Positions 35,435 through 44,385 of a DNA stretch of 64,000 nucleotides are shown piece by piece. The DNA is taken from the NCBI RefSeq assembly GCF_042659465.1, contig NZ_JBHSSW010000066.1, positions 434,001 to 498,000 on the forward strand, read 5' to 3'. How positions within the stretch are numbered: position 1 is the stretch's first letter; each line of letters starts with the position of its first letter. Under the pieces are notes generated by a model. That model searched no databases and had not been told where the DNA came from. It worked only from the letters and a program-made list of their open reading frames with translations. The DNA comes from Ponticaulis profundi (GTDB taxonomy: Bacteria > Pseudomonadota > Alphaproteobacteria > Caulobacterales > Hyphomonadaceae). A program made the translations under genes and the position numbers.

Positions 35435-35613
35435 GGAACTTGACTTCCCCTGAAATGATTTCTTTCCTGTGAGAAAGTGATGGCAGAAACGGGCCCAAAA
35501 CGCCCGCAGGCTTGTTTATTTATCTGGCGATTGACGAATTTATCATTTATTCAGCGTTTATTCGCTGGCCAGAAACTGTGTTCAGTGTCACCCTCTCAGC
35601 GACAGGATGCTTC

Positions 35614-37086
35614 ATGGCTCAATTTATTCCAGTAGAACCATTTGAACTCGTTATTTTCGGCGGCACAGGCGACCTGACCCGCAGAAAACTCCTGCCTGCA
35701 CTGTTTCACAGATATCTCGACGATCAGATAACCGACGACTCACGCATAATCGGCTGTGCGCGATCTGAAATGTCCAGAGAAGCCTATGCCGAGATGGCAA
35801 GAGAAGCCTGCATTGCCGCGACCTCCGACTCGGACTGGACGGATGATGCCTGGGATTCCTTCGCGAAACTGCTCGACTATCAGCAACTCGATATTTCCGC
35901 GCCCAAAAAGGAATGGAAACCGCTCCGTTCGAAACTGAGCCTCGATGATCGCGCCTGTATCTACTATCTGGCAACCGCCCCTGCCCTTTACGTACAGATT
36001 TGCGCCTCTCTCAAAAAAGCCGAGATGGTCACCTCTGCGTCGCGGGTTGTCCTCGAAAAACCGATCGGTCGCGATTTCGATTCAGCTGCCAAAATCAATG
36101 ATGGCGTGTGCGCCGTTTTCGACGAGAGTCAAATTTTCCGAATAGATCACTATCTCGGCAAGGAAACTGTTCAGAACCTGATGGTTCTTCGATTTTCAAA
36201 CACACTTTTCGAACCGGTTTGGTCCCGTCACCACATCGACCACGTCCAGATTACGGTTGCCGAAAACCTGGGGCTCGAAGGACGCGCAGGATACTATGAC
36301 AAATCCGGCGCTCTGCGCGACATGGTTCAGAATCACATTCTGCAGCTGCTTTGCCTGATTGCCATGGAGCCACCGAATTCCATGGACGCCGATGAAATTC
36401 GTACAGAGAAGATCAAAGTTCTAAGAGCTCTTGTACGATTTGACGAAGAGCGCGCGCGAACACACACCGTTCGCGGCCAGTACGCTGAAGGTCTAGTGAA
36501 CGGCACACCCGTTCCAGGCTATCTCGATGACCTCGGCGAGCCGAATTCATCTACAGAGACCTTCGTCGCCATCAAAGCCGAGATTGATAACTGGCGTTGG
36601 GCCGGCATTCCCTTCTACCTTCGAACCGGCAAGCGGATGAAACGTCGTACGTCTGAGATCGTCATTCAATTCAAAAACGTCGCTCACTCGATCTTTGGAT
36701 CGAACGGCGAGGATGCGAACAAGCTCGTCATCAAGCTTCAGCCCGACGAAGCGGTCCGACTGTTTCTCCATATCAAAGAACCTGGGCCGGGTGGGCTACG
36801 CATAAAATCACTGCCCCTCAACCTGTCCTATGCTGAGAACTTCACAGTTCGGTATCCTGACGCATATGAACGTCTGCTAATGGATGTGGTCAGGGGCAAC
36901 CTGGCGCTCTTCATGCGCAGAGACGAGGTCGAAGCAGCCTGGCGCTGGGTAGATGATCTCATCGCCGCCTGGGAAGGTGTTGATAAAAAGCCTGACGATT
37001 ACACAGCAGGATCTGACGGTCCGGTGTCCTCAGCGATGCTGTTAGACCGTGATGGACGGTCCTGGTGGCAGGGGCAAAGCAAGTAA
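35614..37086 (+). CDS. zwf: glucose-6-phosphate 1-dehydrogenase
   Basis: First step of the Entner-Doudoroff/pentose phosphate route, oxidising glucose 6-phosphate with NAD(P)+. N-terminal Rossmann motif FGGTGDLTRRKLLPAL, active-site RIDHYLGKETVQN, EKPIGRD and C-terminal RWAGIPFYLRTGKRM. The ATG at 35614 has AGGAT 7 nt upstream and gives 490 residues; the open frame extends 102 bp upstream without homology. First gene of the zwf-pgl-edd-glk-eda operon; the 179-bp spacer after tRNA-Ser must hold its promoter, but I could not assign one. Confidence 0.97.
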   Translation: MAQFIPVEPFELVIFGGTGDLTRRKLLPALFHRYLDDQITDDSRIIGCARSEMSREAYAEMAREACIAATSDSDWTDDAWDSFAKLLDYQQLDISAPKKEWKPLRSKLSLDDRACIYYLATAPALYVQICASLKKAEMVTSASRVVLEKPIGRDFDSAAKINDGVCAVFDESQIFRIDHYLGKETVQNLMVLRFSNTLFEPVWSRHHIDHVQITVAENLGLEGRAGYYDKSGALRDMVQNHILQLLCLIAMEPPNSMDADEIRTEKIKVLRALVRFDEERARTHTVRGQYAEGLVNGTPVPGYLDDLGEPNSSTETFVAIKAEIDNWRWAGIPFYLRTGKRMKRRTSEIVIQFKNVAHSIFGSNGEDANKLVIKLQPDEAVRLFLHIKEPGPGGLRIKSLPLNLSYAENFTVRYPDAYERLLMDVVRGNLALFMRRDEVEAAWRWVDDLIAAWEGVDKKPDDYTAGSDGPVSSAMLLDRDGRSWWQGQSK

Positions 37087-37772
37087 TGGCCTTCCACGCC
37101 TTCAAGAACAAAACCGAAGCGTTTTCTTTCGCTTCGAAACTTTGCGCGGATGCGATCAGTAAAACGATCGAAGCTAACGCCCACGCATCCATGCTCCTCT
37201 CAGGCGGCACAACACCTGCTCCGCTTTACGAGCGCCTCAGTCACGAAGCTCTGAGTTGGTCACGGGTTGATGTCGGACTGGTCGATGAGCGCTGGGTGGA
37301 GCCCGACGATCAAGCGTCAAATGAGCGTCTGGTTCGAACGCATTTTCTTCAAAACAATGCGTCGGCTGCGTCTTTTGTGCCCATGAAAATACCATCCCTG
37401 AACGCGAAAAATGCTGAGCAGGACGTCGATGCCATGTACAAGCCTTTTGCAAAACCGAGCGTCGCCATCATTGGCATGGGACCCGATGGTCACACCGCGA
37501 GCTGGTTTCCGGAATCCAAGGGACTTGATGAAGCAATGAACTCATCGACGTCGAAGCGCGTTCAAGCCATTGATGCTACCAACTGTGCAGTCGCAGGCGC
37601 GCATACCTCCAGAATGACGGTGACGATGCCGGTTCTGGCTAATGCAGACGCTGTTTTACTGCTGATCAGTGGTGATCAGAAGCGGGCCGTTTTGCAGAAG
37701 CAGTGCAGTTTGCCGATCCACAAACTTTTCACGGAACGTGATGATCAAATCGAAACGGTATGGATACCATGA
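37086..37772 (+). CDS. pgl: 6-phosphogluconolactonase
   Basis: Hydrolyses 6-phosphogluconolactone. Family motifs LLSGGTTPAPLYERLS, VGLVDERWVEPDDQASNERL and IIGMGPDGHTASWFP (with the catalytic His), all of the DevB/Pgl type. 228 residues from the ATG at 37086, which overlaps the zwf stop by one base (TAATG). Its stop overlaps the edd start. Coupled to zwf both by translation and by pathway order. Confidence 0.95.
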   Translation: MAFHAFKNKTEAFSFASKLCADAISKTIEANAHASMLLSGGTTPAPLYERLSHEALSWSRVDVGLVDERWVEPDDQASNERLVRTHFLQNNASAASFVPMKIPSLNAKNAEQDVDAMYKPFAKPSVAIIGMGPDGHTASWFPESKGLDEAMNSSTSKRVQAIDATNCAVAGAHTSRMTVTMPVLANADAVLLLISGDQKRAVLQKQCSLPIHKLFTERDDQIETVWIP

Positions 37773-39604
37773 CGACACTTCATCCTGTTATAGAACGCGT
37801 CACAGAACGCATCCGCACCCGTTCTGCAGAAAGTCGCTCTATTTATCTCAATCTGATCCGCGATCAAAAACCGGAATCCTTTGCGCGCAAGCGCCTATCT
37901 GAAGGCAATCAGGCGCATGCGAGTGCTGGATGCGCAGTTATGGACAAAGTTCAACTCCTGGGAGCGAGTTGGCCGAATATCGGAATTGTGACTGCGTATA
38001 ATGACATGTTGTCCGCGCACCAGCCCTACGAAACATACCCTCAGGTTATACGACAGGCTGCACGTGACGTTCAGGCCACCGCTCAGGTAGCAGGCGGCGT
38101 TCCCGCAATGTGTGACGGCGTCACCCAAGGGCAGGACGGTATGGAGCTTTCCCTATTCTCACGCGATGTCATCGCAATGGCGGCCGGAATCGCTCTTTCT
38201 CATGATACGTTCGATGCCGCGATGTATCTGGGTGTCTGTGACAAAATCGTGCCCGGTCTTGTCATCGCCGCACTGCGTTTTGGCTGGCTTCCTGCTGTAT
38301 TTGTACCCGCTGGTCCGATGCCATCAGGACTCCCAAATCCAGAAAAAGCACGGATCCGACAGGAGTTTGCTCAGGGAAAAGTCGGGCGGGACGAACTCTT
38401 ACGCGCCGAATCGGAAAGCTATCACGCGCCCGGCACATGCACATTCTACGGAACAGCGAATTCCAACCAGATGGTCATGGAAATGATGGGCCTTCATCTA
38501 CCGGGATCTGCTTTTGTGCCACCCGGCACCGGCCTTCGTGAAGCGCTTACCAAAGAAGCAACCAGGAAAGCTGCTTCACTAACCATCGCCGGCGAATATT
38601 TGCCAGTGGGCGAGATGATTGACGAGCGGTCGATCGTGAATGCGGTGGTTGGCCTCATGGCAACAGGAGGATCAACCAATCTGGTCCTTCATCTTGTGGC
38701 GATGGCAGCGGCTTGCGGCGTGGACCTCACGCCAGAAGATATGGCCGAAATTTCTCACGCGACCCCCCTCCTCTGCCGTATCTACCCCAATAGTGCCGCG
38801 GACGTGAACCATTTCCATGCGGCTGGCGGCATGGGTTTTCTAATCCGCGAGCTCATCAAGGGTGGCCTGATACACGCAGAGGCACAAACGATCACCGGCA
38901 CGCTGGCAGATCAGAGCAAAGAGCCGTTTCTTGCGGCTGACGGACAGATCGATTGGCAGGAACCGCCCGCTGAATCTGGCGAAGAAGACATTCTACGCCC
39001 AATCGATAACCCGTTCCAGAAAGATGGCGGTCTACGCCTTATCGAAGGTGGTTTGGGCGAAAGCGTTTCTAAAGTGTCGGCGGTAAAGCCAGAACACCGT
39101 GTCGTCGAAGCTGACATACGCGTTTTCGACGATCAGGAAAGCGTTAAAACAGCTTATAAGAATGGCGAGTTGAACAAGGATGTTATCGTCGTGGTTCGGT
39201 TCCAGGGACCCGGCGCAAACGGTATGCCAGAGCTACACTCTCTCACACCGATACTGGGATCGTTGCAGGACCAGGGATTCAAGGTCGCACTCGTTACCGA
39301 TGGTCGTATGTCAGGTGCGAGCGGAAAAATCCCAAACGCGATCCATCTCTCACCTGAAGCTGCGAGAGGCGGCCCAATTGCCCGTTTGAGAGACGGTGAC
39401 CGCGTTAGGCTGGACACAGAACAAGGTTCGCTTGATTTGTTGAAAACCGGCGATGTATTCGAAGATCGGGAGCCAGCCGTTTTCCGCCCTAACCTTCATT
39501 CTGTCGGCCTCGGACGCGAAATGTTTGGACCAATGCGCCATGAAGCGAGTGACGCGTCCAAAGGTGCCACCTTTTTCACATTTCCAGGGATGCAGAAAGC
39601 ATGA
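37769..39604 (+). CDS. edd: phosphogluconate dehydratase
   Basis: [4Fe-4S] dehydratase making KDPG from 6-phosphogluconate, the committed Entner-Doudoroff step. IlvD/Edd family motifs: CDGVTQGQDGMELSLFSRD, GVCDKIVPGLVI, PGTCTFYGTANSNQMVMEMM, TGGSTNLVLHLVAMA and DGRMSGASGKIPNAIH. 611 residues from the ATG at 37769 that overlaps the pgl stop (ATGA); an ATG three codons earlier is also possible. Needs Fe-S clusters, likely from the Suf system in this window. Confidence 0.97.
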   Translation: MTTLHPVIERVTERIRTRSAESRSIYLNLIRDQKPESFARKRLSEGNQAHASAGCAVMDKVQLLGASWPNIGIVTAYNDMLSAHQPYETYPQVIRQAARDVQATAQVAGGVPAMCDGVTQGQDGMELSLFSRDVIAMAAGIALSHDTFDAAMYLGVCDKIVPGLVIAALRFGWLPAVFVPAGPMPSGLPNPEKARIRQEFAQGKVGRDELLRAESESYHAPGTCTFYGTANSNQMVMEMMGLHLPGSAFVPPGTGLREALTKEATRKAASLTIAGEYLPVGEMIDERSIVNAVVGLMATGGSTNLVLHLVAMAAACGVDLTPEDMAEISHATPLLCRIYPNSAADVNHFHAAGGMGFLIRELIKGGLIHAEAQTITGTLADQSKEPFLAADGQIDWQEPPAESGEEDILRPIDNPFQKDGGLRLIEGGLGESVSKVSAVKPEHRVVEADIRVFDDQESVKTAYKNGELNKDVIVVVRFQGPGANGMPELHSLTPILGSLQDQGFKVALVTDGRMSGASGKIPNAIHLSPEAARGGPIARLRDGDRVRLDTEQGSLDLLKTGDVFEDREPAVFRPNLHSVGLGREMFGPMRHEASDASKGATFFTFPGMQKA

Positions 39605-40575
39605 ATTCAGAACAGGTACTTGTTGGCGATGTAGGTGGTACGAATGTTCGTCTCGCACTGGCATCACGCATCAAAGGGAAGATCGAGCTGAGTGATATAG
39701 AGATTTTCTCAGATCCGAACCTGCCAAGTTTTGATGAAGTCGTCGGACGATATATCGAACAAACACAAGCGACAATTTCACAGGCCCTTTTTGCACTCGC
39801 AGGCCCCATTGAGGCCGATGGCTCAATAAAACTGACGAACCGCGCCTGGCCAAAAATCATTCCAGAAAATATTGCAAGTCGTTTTGGCCTGAAAAGCGTG
39901 CGGATCGTAAATGATTTTGCAGCCATGGCGCGCGGCGTTCCCGAACTCCCGGACTCTGAATTTTCCGATATCATTGAAAGCAATCTCGTTCCGGAAGGTC
40001 CGATTCTCGTGACTGGGCCTGGGACAGGCTTCGGCATCTCGACCCTGCTGGAGCGAACTGAAGGCTGGGAAGTGCTGACAGGCGAAGGTGGACACGCTGC
40101 ATTTGCCCCACGCACGCAGCGAGAGTTCGACATCATGTCGACCATCACAGATACAAACGGTTATGTCTCAAATGAAATGATCGTCTCCGGCTACTGGCTG
40201 AACGCTGTCTACAAAGCGATTTGCCAACTTCATGGCATTGCGCCTGAAGAGCTTTCTGCTTCAGACATTATCCAGAAAGCTGACCAGAACGATGACATCT
40301 GCATTGAAGTGCTTCAGTTCAGAGCACGTGCGGTGATGGGGGCAATCGGAGACGCGGCGCTAATATCAGGCGCCAAACGCGGCGTTGTACTGACGGGCGG
40401 CGTCGCGAAACGCATCATACCGTGGCTCCGATCAACATCCGCGATTGCGCGTTTTCACGAGCGCGGACCGATGACCCCTTACTTGCGGCACACACCTGTC
40501 AAAGTCCTGCTCAACGGAGAAGCACCACTGATCGGCGCCGCGGCACTGCAATTTGAAACGGATGCTGCAGCATGA
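39601..40575 (+). CDS. glk: glucokinase
   Basis: ATP-dependent phosphorylation of glucose, ROK/Glk family. GDVGGTNVRLALA (phosphate 1), NDFAAMARGVPEL with catalytic Asp, GPGTGFGISTL, GEGGHAAFAP and a C-terminal VLTGGVAKRI. 324 residues. Starts and ends with 4-bp ATGA overlaps with edd and eda, so all five ED genes are translationally linked. Channels free glucose into the operon's own pathway. Confidence 0.95.
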   Translation: MNSEQVLVGDVGGTNVRLALASRIKGKIELSDIEIFSDPNLPSFDEVVGRYIEQTQATISQALFALAGPIEADGSIKLTNRAWPKIIPENIASRFGLKSVRIVNDFAAMARGVPELPDSEFSDIIESNLVPEGPILVTGPGTGFGISTLLERTEGWEVLTGEGGHAAFAPRTQREFDIMSTITDTNGYVSNEMIVSGYWLNAVYKAICQLHGIAPEELSASDIIQKADQNDDICIEVLQFRARAVMGAIGDAALISGAKRGVVLTGGVAKRIIPWLRSTSAIARFHERGPMTPYLRHTPVKVLLNGEAPLIGAAALQFETDAAA

Positions 40576-41216
40576 CCGCCATTTCCCCCGCGACAATCGA
40601 ACGAATGGAAGCGTGCTGCATCATTCCGGTCATCACCATTCACAACGTCAAACACGCTGTTCCATTAGCGAAAGCGCTCATTGCAGGCGGAGTCGATGTA
40701 CTGGAAGTCACGCTTCGAACCGACTGCGCTCTGGATGCCATACAAGAGATGAAACAAGCAAAACTTGATGCCCTGATCGGTGCTGGCACCATCACGACCG
40801 AGGCACAAGTAAACTCCGCCGCAAATGCGGGCGCAGAATTCCTGGTTACACCGGGTACACCTGCGTCCCTGCTGCCTGCCCTTATGGCTTTTGATGGCGC
40901 TGTTTTCCCCGGCTGTTCAACGGTCTCGGAATCTCTGGCGCTGAGATCTGCTGGATTTTCCGTTCAAAAATTCTTTCCTGCAGAACCAGCAGGCGGAAGC
41001 AAATTCTTGAAGGCGTTGGGCGGTCCTGTCCCGGATGTGCACTTCATGCCAACCGGCGGCATCAGCATGGGCAATGCCAGACAGTATCTGGACCTACCAA
41101 ATGTAATCGCGGTTGGCGGCTCATGGATCGTGCCGAATGAACTCATTGAGAACGGAGAATGGGACGTGATCGCCTTGCTGGCGAAAGAATCACGTGAAGA
41201 GCTTCAATCTGACTGA
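40572..41216 (+). CDS. eda: KDPG/KHG aldolase
   Basis: Cleaves 2-keto-3-deoxy-6-phosphogluconate to pyruvate and glyceraldehyde 3-phosphate. IIPVITIHNVKHAVPLAKAL, catalytic Glu in VLEVTLRTD, GAGTI, TPGTPASLL, Schiff-base Lys in QKFFPAEPAGG and FMPTGGIS. 214 residues. Last gene of the ED operon; followed by a convergent tRNA-Leu gene 33 bp away. Products enter TpiA/Eno and the Pdh complex encoded in this window. Confidence 0.97.
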   Translation: MTAISPATIERMEACCIIPVITIHNVKHAVPLAKALIAGGVDVLEVTLRTDCALDAIQEMKQAKLDALIGAGTITTEAQVNSAANAGAEFLVTPGTPASLLPALMAFDGAVFPGCSTVSESLALRSAGFSVQKFFPAEPAGGSKFLKALGGPVPDVHFMPTGGISMGNARQYLDLPNVIAVGGSWIVPNELIENGEWDVIALLAKESREELQSD

Positions 41217-41249
41217 GAAGCGCCAACTGCCACAATATTTAAAGAAAAG

Positions 41250-41334
41250 TGGTGCGGATGAAGGGACTCGAACCCCCACGCCTCTCGGCGCCAGAACCTA
41301 AATCTGGTGCGTCTACCAGTTTCGCCACATCCGC
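41250..41334 (-). tRNA. tRNA-Leu (anticodon TAG)
   Basis: Minus-strand class II tRNA: acceptor GCGGATG (41334-41328) pairs with CATCCGC (41260-41254), discriminator A, CCA encoded (41252-41250). Anticodon stem CCAGA/TCTGG encloses TTTAGGT, anticodon TAG (reads CUA/CUN). Variable arm CGCC..GGCG and T loop GTTCGAGTC present. Downstream of coq4 on the same strand; T-rich sequence follows its 3' end. Confidence 0.97.
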
Positions 41335-41385
41335 ACTTTGAAGCTCAGCCTTTTGCAAGGTTTCGAAAGAAGATGCAAGCCGCAA

Positions 41386-42174
41386 TCAGAGCGCGGCCTG
41401 CAGTTTCCTTTGATTCCAGCGGTCCAGAAAATCTGGCAGAACATCCAGATATGTGAGTGGACTTTCGATGCACAGCGAACGACGCACTTCATCAAGCGGT
41501 CGCGCAAACAAGTCGACAACGTCGACAGATGGCAGGAAAGCTGCGCGTTTTCCGGCTGCTTTCGCACTCCAAATAACTTTCATTGCCTGTGGAAATCCAA
41601 GATCCTTTCGATCGGCGCGCGCGCCAAGATAAGCAATGAACATCAGGCCCGGATTCCTGGATTGCGAATACGAAAAAGCTAATAACGCAAGTTCCCCTAA
41701 ACCGTCACGACCATACCCCGTCAGGACATGCCAGAGGTCATGCATGTCGCGAAGGCGGCGACTGTACCATGCAAGGTCATCGTTCGGGTTATCAGGCTGA
41801 TAATTCTCGATCTTGCCATTTTCGTCCACCAACCCCTGAGCGGAAAGTCCTTCCGACGTCACGAACGTTAAATACGCACACCCAAATGATCCGGCTGGCA
41901 ATTGGCGAAGGAATGCATGGTCATCCAGTATCCCCGCCAACTCTTCGCGCCTTTCAAAAAGCCCCCTCCCTGACGCCGTTTCCAGAAACCGACCGAAGCT
42001 TCGCTCGACCGATCGTCCCGCGAGCGCATTGATAATTTCAAATGCCTGCTTTGTATCTTCGCCATCTTTCAGAAGAAGATCCATCGCATGGAATGCCTTC
42101 TTCCAATTTCGGCGGCGGTGTCGAACGTCCGGCATCGTCACGTTAACGCCATTCAATTCCAAGGACTGAAGCAT
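41386..42174 (-). CDS. coq4: ubiquinone biosynthesis protein Coq4
   Basis: Coq4 family (yeast/human COQ4), needed for ubiquinone ring processing. The diagnostic metal motif HDxxHx11E is intact: HDLWH in RRLRDMHDLWHVLTGYGRDG followed by Glu in GLGELALLAFSY. 262 residues, predicted peripheral, no signal peptide. Alphaproteobacteria often keep coq4 as a single gene apart from other ubi genes, as here. It lies on the opposite strand to glnB, separated by a 325-bp regulatory region, and upstream of tRNA-Leu. Confidence 0.9.
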   Translation of the reverse strand: MLQSLELNGVNVTMPDVRHRRRNWKKAFHAMDLLLKDGEDTKQAFEIINALAGRSVERSFGRFLETASGRGLFERREELAGILDDHAFLRQLPAGSFGCAYLTFVTSEGLSAQGLVDENGKIENYQPDNPNDDLAWYSRRLRDMHDLWHVLTGYGRDGLGELALLAFSYSQSRNPGLMFIAYLGARADRKDLGFPQAMKVIWSAKAAGKRAAFLPSVDVVDLFARPLDEVRRSLCIESPLTYLDVLPDFLDRWNQRKLQAAL

Positions 42175-42499
42175 GCCTCATTCCCTCCCTGCTTTTATTT
42201 TGTGATCAAATCATAAGCGATTTTCTCCAAAAAATACAGCCTGAACGATTTCGTTATCATTCAGCACGAATTGCTGCACACCTCGTTTCAAAAGACCCGG
42301 ACCCTCTTTTTCTCGTCAAACGTGAGACCCGAATTTCTTCGCCATTCCGGCCGAATTGGACCTGCCTATTATTTGTCTCACAGCGCACATTTTTTGTGCG
42401 CCAAAAATTATTCAGATCGGAGACGCATTCCTCCCCCTTACGAGCAGAGGCTGGAATGGTAGGCCACAAAGGATATGTGTTCGGGAGAATGACTGCGGA
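42175..42499 (+). other. 325-bp divergent regulatory region coq4 / glnB
   Basis: Non-coding spacer carrying the promoters of coq4 (minus) and glnBA (plus). It contains a strong NtrC-type operator at 42383-42401 and a short inverted repeat CAGCA/TGCTG (about 42262-42276). An open frame continues upstream of glnB but has no homology. I see no sigma-54 TGGCAC/TTGC-type promoter. Confidence 0.55.
42383..42401 (+). promoter_or_regulatory. predicted NtrC binding site upstream of glnB-glnA
   Basis: Perfect inverted repeat GCGCAC (42383-42388) and GTGCGC (42396-42401) around ATTTTTT. It contains GCAC-N7-GTGC, the core of the enteric NtrC operator. It lies 98 bp upstream of the glnB start, and ntrC is encoded in this window. 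Confidence 0.65.
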
Positions 42500-42838
42500 A
42501 TGAAAAAAATAGAAGCCGTGATCAAGCCTTTCAAACTGGATGAGGTAAAGGATGCCCTCCAGGAACTGGGCCTGCACGGGATGACCGTTATTGAAGCGAA
42601 AGGCTTTGGCCGTCAGCGGGGACACACGGAACTTTACCGCGGTGCTGAGTATGTTGTCGATTTTCTGCCGAAGCTGAAAATTGAGATCATTGTCCCAGAC
42701 GGTCTCGTCGAAGAAGCGGTGAAGGCCATCACCGAAACCGCACGCACAGGCAAAATCGGTGACGGAAAGATCTTCCTGTCAGATGTTTCCGACGTAGTGC
42801 GCATTCGTACAGGTGAACGCGGCGAAACCGCTGTTTAA
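42500..42838 (+). CDS. glnB: nitrogen regulatory protein PII (GlnB)
   Basis: Trimeric 2-oxoglutarate/ATP sensor that controls NtrB and glutamine synthetase adenylylation. 112 residues from the ATG at 42500; the T-loop GRQRGHTELYRGAEYVVDFLPK contains the uridylylation site Tyr51; B- and C-loops TGKIGDGKIF and RIRTGERGE follow. The open frame extends upstream without homology. Transcribed with glnA (34-bp gap), the standard alphaproteobacterial glnBA operon behind an NtrC site. Confidence 0.97.
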   Translation: MKKIEAVIKPFKLDEVKDALQELGLHGMTVIEAKGFGRQRGHTELYRGAEYVVDFLPKLKIEIIVPDGLVEEAVKAITETARTGKIGDGKIFLSDVSDVVRIRTGERGETAV

Positions 42839-42872
42839 ATTCTAGAGTTAACCCAAAATTGGAGGGAAAATA

Positions 42873-44276
42873 GTGTCCGACGAAGTAATGAAAATGATCA
42901 AGGACCAGGACGTACAGTTCGTGGACCTGCGTTTTACAGACGTCCGGGGCAAGCTGCAGCACGTCACCTTCACGGCTGACGCGGTTGATGCAGACATGTT
43001 CGAAGATGGCACCATGTTCGATGGTTCTTCGATCGCAGGCTGGAAAGCCATCAACGAGTCCGACATGGTCCTGAAACCAGATGCGTCGACGGCAAAGCTC
43101 GACCCATTTTTCCAGCAGACCACCATGACGGTAAAATGCGACATCCTGAATCCGGGCACAATGGATGCGTACAACCGTGACCCTCGCATGACAGCGAAGA
43201 AAGCTGAAACGTACCTGAAGTCGACAGGCATCGGCGACACAGCTTACTTCGGTCCAGAGCCAGAATTCTTCGTTTTCGACGATGTTCGCTGGTCAGTTGA
43301 GCCGCACAAAACCGGCTATGAGTTCGATTCCGCTGAACTTCCGGTCAACACGGCCAAAGAATATGAAATGGGCAATATGGGTCACCGCCCAGGTCCAAAA
43401 GGTGGTTACTTCCCTGTTCCTCCTGTCGACTCTGAACAAGACATGCGTTCTGAAATGCTGTCTGTCATGAAAGAGATGGGCATGAAGCCAGAGAAACAGC
43501 ACCACGAAGTTGCGCCTGCTCAGCACGAACTCGGCATGGTTTTCGGTACACTTCTGGAAATGGCTGACCGCGTCCAAGACTACAAGTATGTGGTTCACAA
43601 CGTAGCTGCGTCTTACGGCAAGTCTGCGACCTTCATGCCGAAACCAATGTACAAAGACAACGGCTCTGGCATGCACGTTCACCAGTCTATCTGGAAAGAC
43701 GGTGGACCGACGTTTGCTGGCGACGGCTATGCTGACCTGTCTGAAACCTGCCTGTATTACATTGGCGGTATCATCAAGCACGCGAAAGCCCTGAATGCTC
43801 TGACAAACCCACTGACGAACTCTTACAAGCGTCTCGTCCCAGGTTATGAAGCGCCAGTCATGCTCGCTTATTCTGCACGCAACCGCTCTGCTTCTATCCG
43901 TATTCCTTACGGCTCATCGCCGAAAGCGAAACGTATCGAAACACGCTTCCCAGATCCAGGTGCGAACCCTTACCTCGCGTTTGCTGGTCTCCTCATGGCC
44001 GGTCTCGACGGCATTCAGAACAAGATCCACCCTGGCGACGCTATGGACAAGGACCTCTACGACCTGCCAGCTGAAGAAGCGAAAGCTATTCCGCAGGTGT
44101 GCGGCTCACTCCGTGAAGCCCTGGCAAGCCTCGATGCTGATCGTGAGTTCCTCAAAGCTGGTAACGTCTTCGATGACGACCAGATCGACGGTTACATCGA
44201 CCTGAAGATGGAAGAAGTCATGAACTTCGAGCTCCACCCTCACCCAGTCGAATTCGAGATGTACTACAAAGTTTAA
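42873..44276 (+). CDS. glnA: glutamine synthetase type I
   Basis: ATP-dependent ammonium assimilation. GSI-beta type, 467 residues: N-terminal beta-grasp with DLRFTDVRGKLQHVTF, FDGSSIAGW, metal/active-site GPEPEFFVFDD, HHEVAPAQHELG, NGSGMHVHQSIWKDG, NRSASIRIP and the adenylylation site Tyr in DKDLYDLPAEE. Starts at GTG 42873 with GGAGG 9 nt upstream. Followed by a strong terminator, so glnBA is a closed unit. Activity is expected to be tuned by GlnB through adenylylation. Confidence 0.98.
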   Translation: MSDEVMKMIKDQDVQFVDLRFTDVRGKLQHVTFTADAVDADMFEDGTMFDGSSIAGWKAINESDMVLKPDASTAKLDPFFQQTTMTVKCDILNPGTMDAYNRDPRMTAKKAETYLKSTGIGDTAYFGPEPEFFVFDDVRWSVEPHKTGYEFDSAELPVNTAKEYEMGNMGHRPGPKGGYFPVPPVDSEQDMRSEMLSVMKEMGMKPEKQHHEVAPAQHELGMVFGTLLEMADRVQDYKYVVHNVAASYGKSATFMPKPMYKDNGSGMHVHQSIWKDGGPTFAGDGYADLSETCLYYIGGIIKHAKALNALTNPLTNSYKRLVPGYEAPVMLAYSARNRSASIRIPYGSSPKAKRIETRFPDPGANPYLAFAGLLMAGLDGIQNKIHPGDAMDKDLYDLPAEEAKAIPQVCGSLREALASLDADREFLKAGNVFDDDQIDGYIDLKMEEVMNFELHPHPVEFEMYYKV

Positions 44277-44302
44277 TCGCGATACCGACAATAGACCAGA
44301 AG

Positions 44303-44335
44303 CCGCCGCTCCCACGGAGCGGCGGTTTTCTTTTT
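44303..44335 (+). terminator. intrinsic terminator of glnBA
   Basis: CCGCCGCTCC (44303-44312) pairs perfectly with GGAGCGGCGG (44316-44325) around a 3-nt loop, followed by TTTTCTTTTT (44326-44335); 27 bp after the glnA stop. Confidence 0.93.
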
Positions 44336-44385
44336 GTTTGCTCTTCTGTGTCAGACATGTGGGCACGTTTAAGGAGACCAACCAC

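Noticed and set aside
35157..35498. 113-residue open frame on the minus strand across tRNA-Ser
   Set aside because: It is the antisense of the tRNA-Ser gene; such EGFEPPEPLGSTVFKTAA-like translations are a well-known false annotation.
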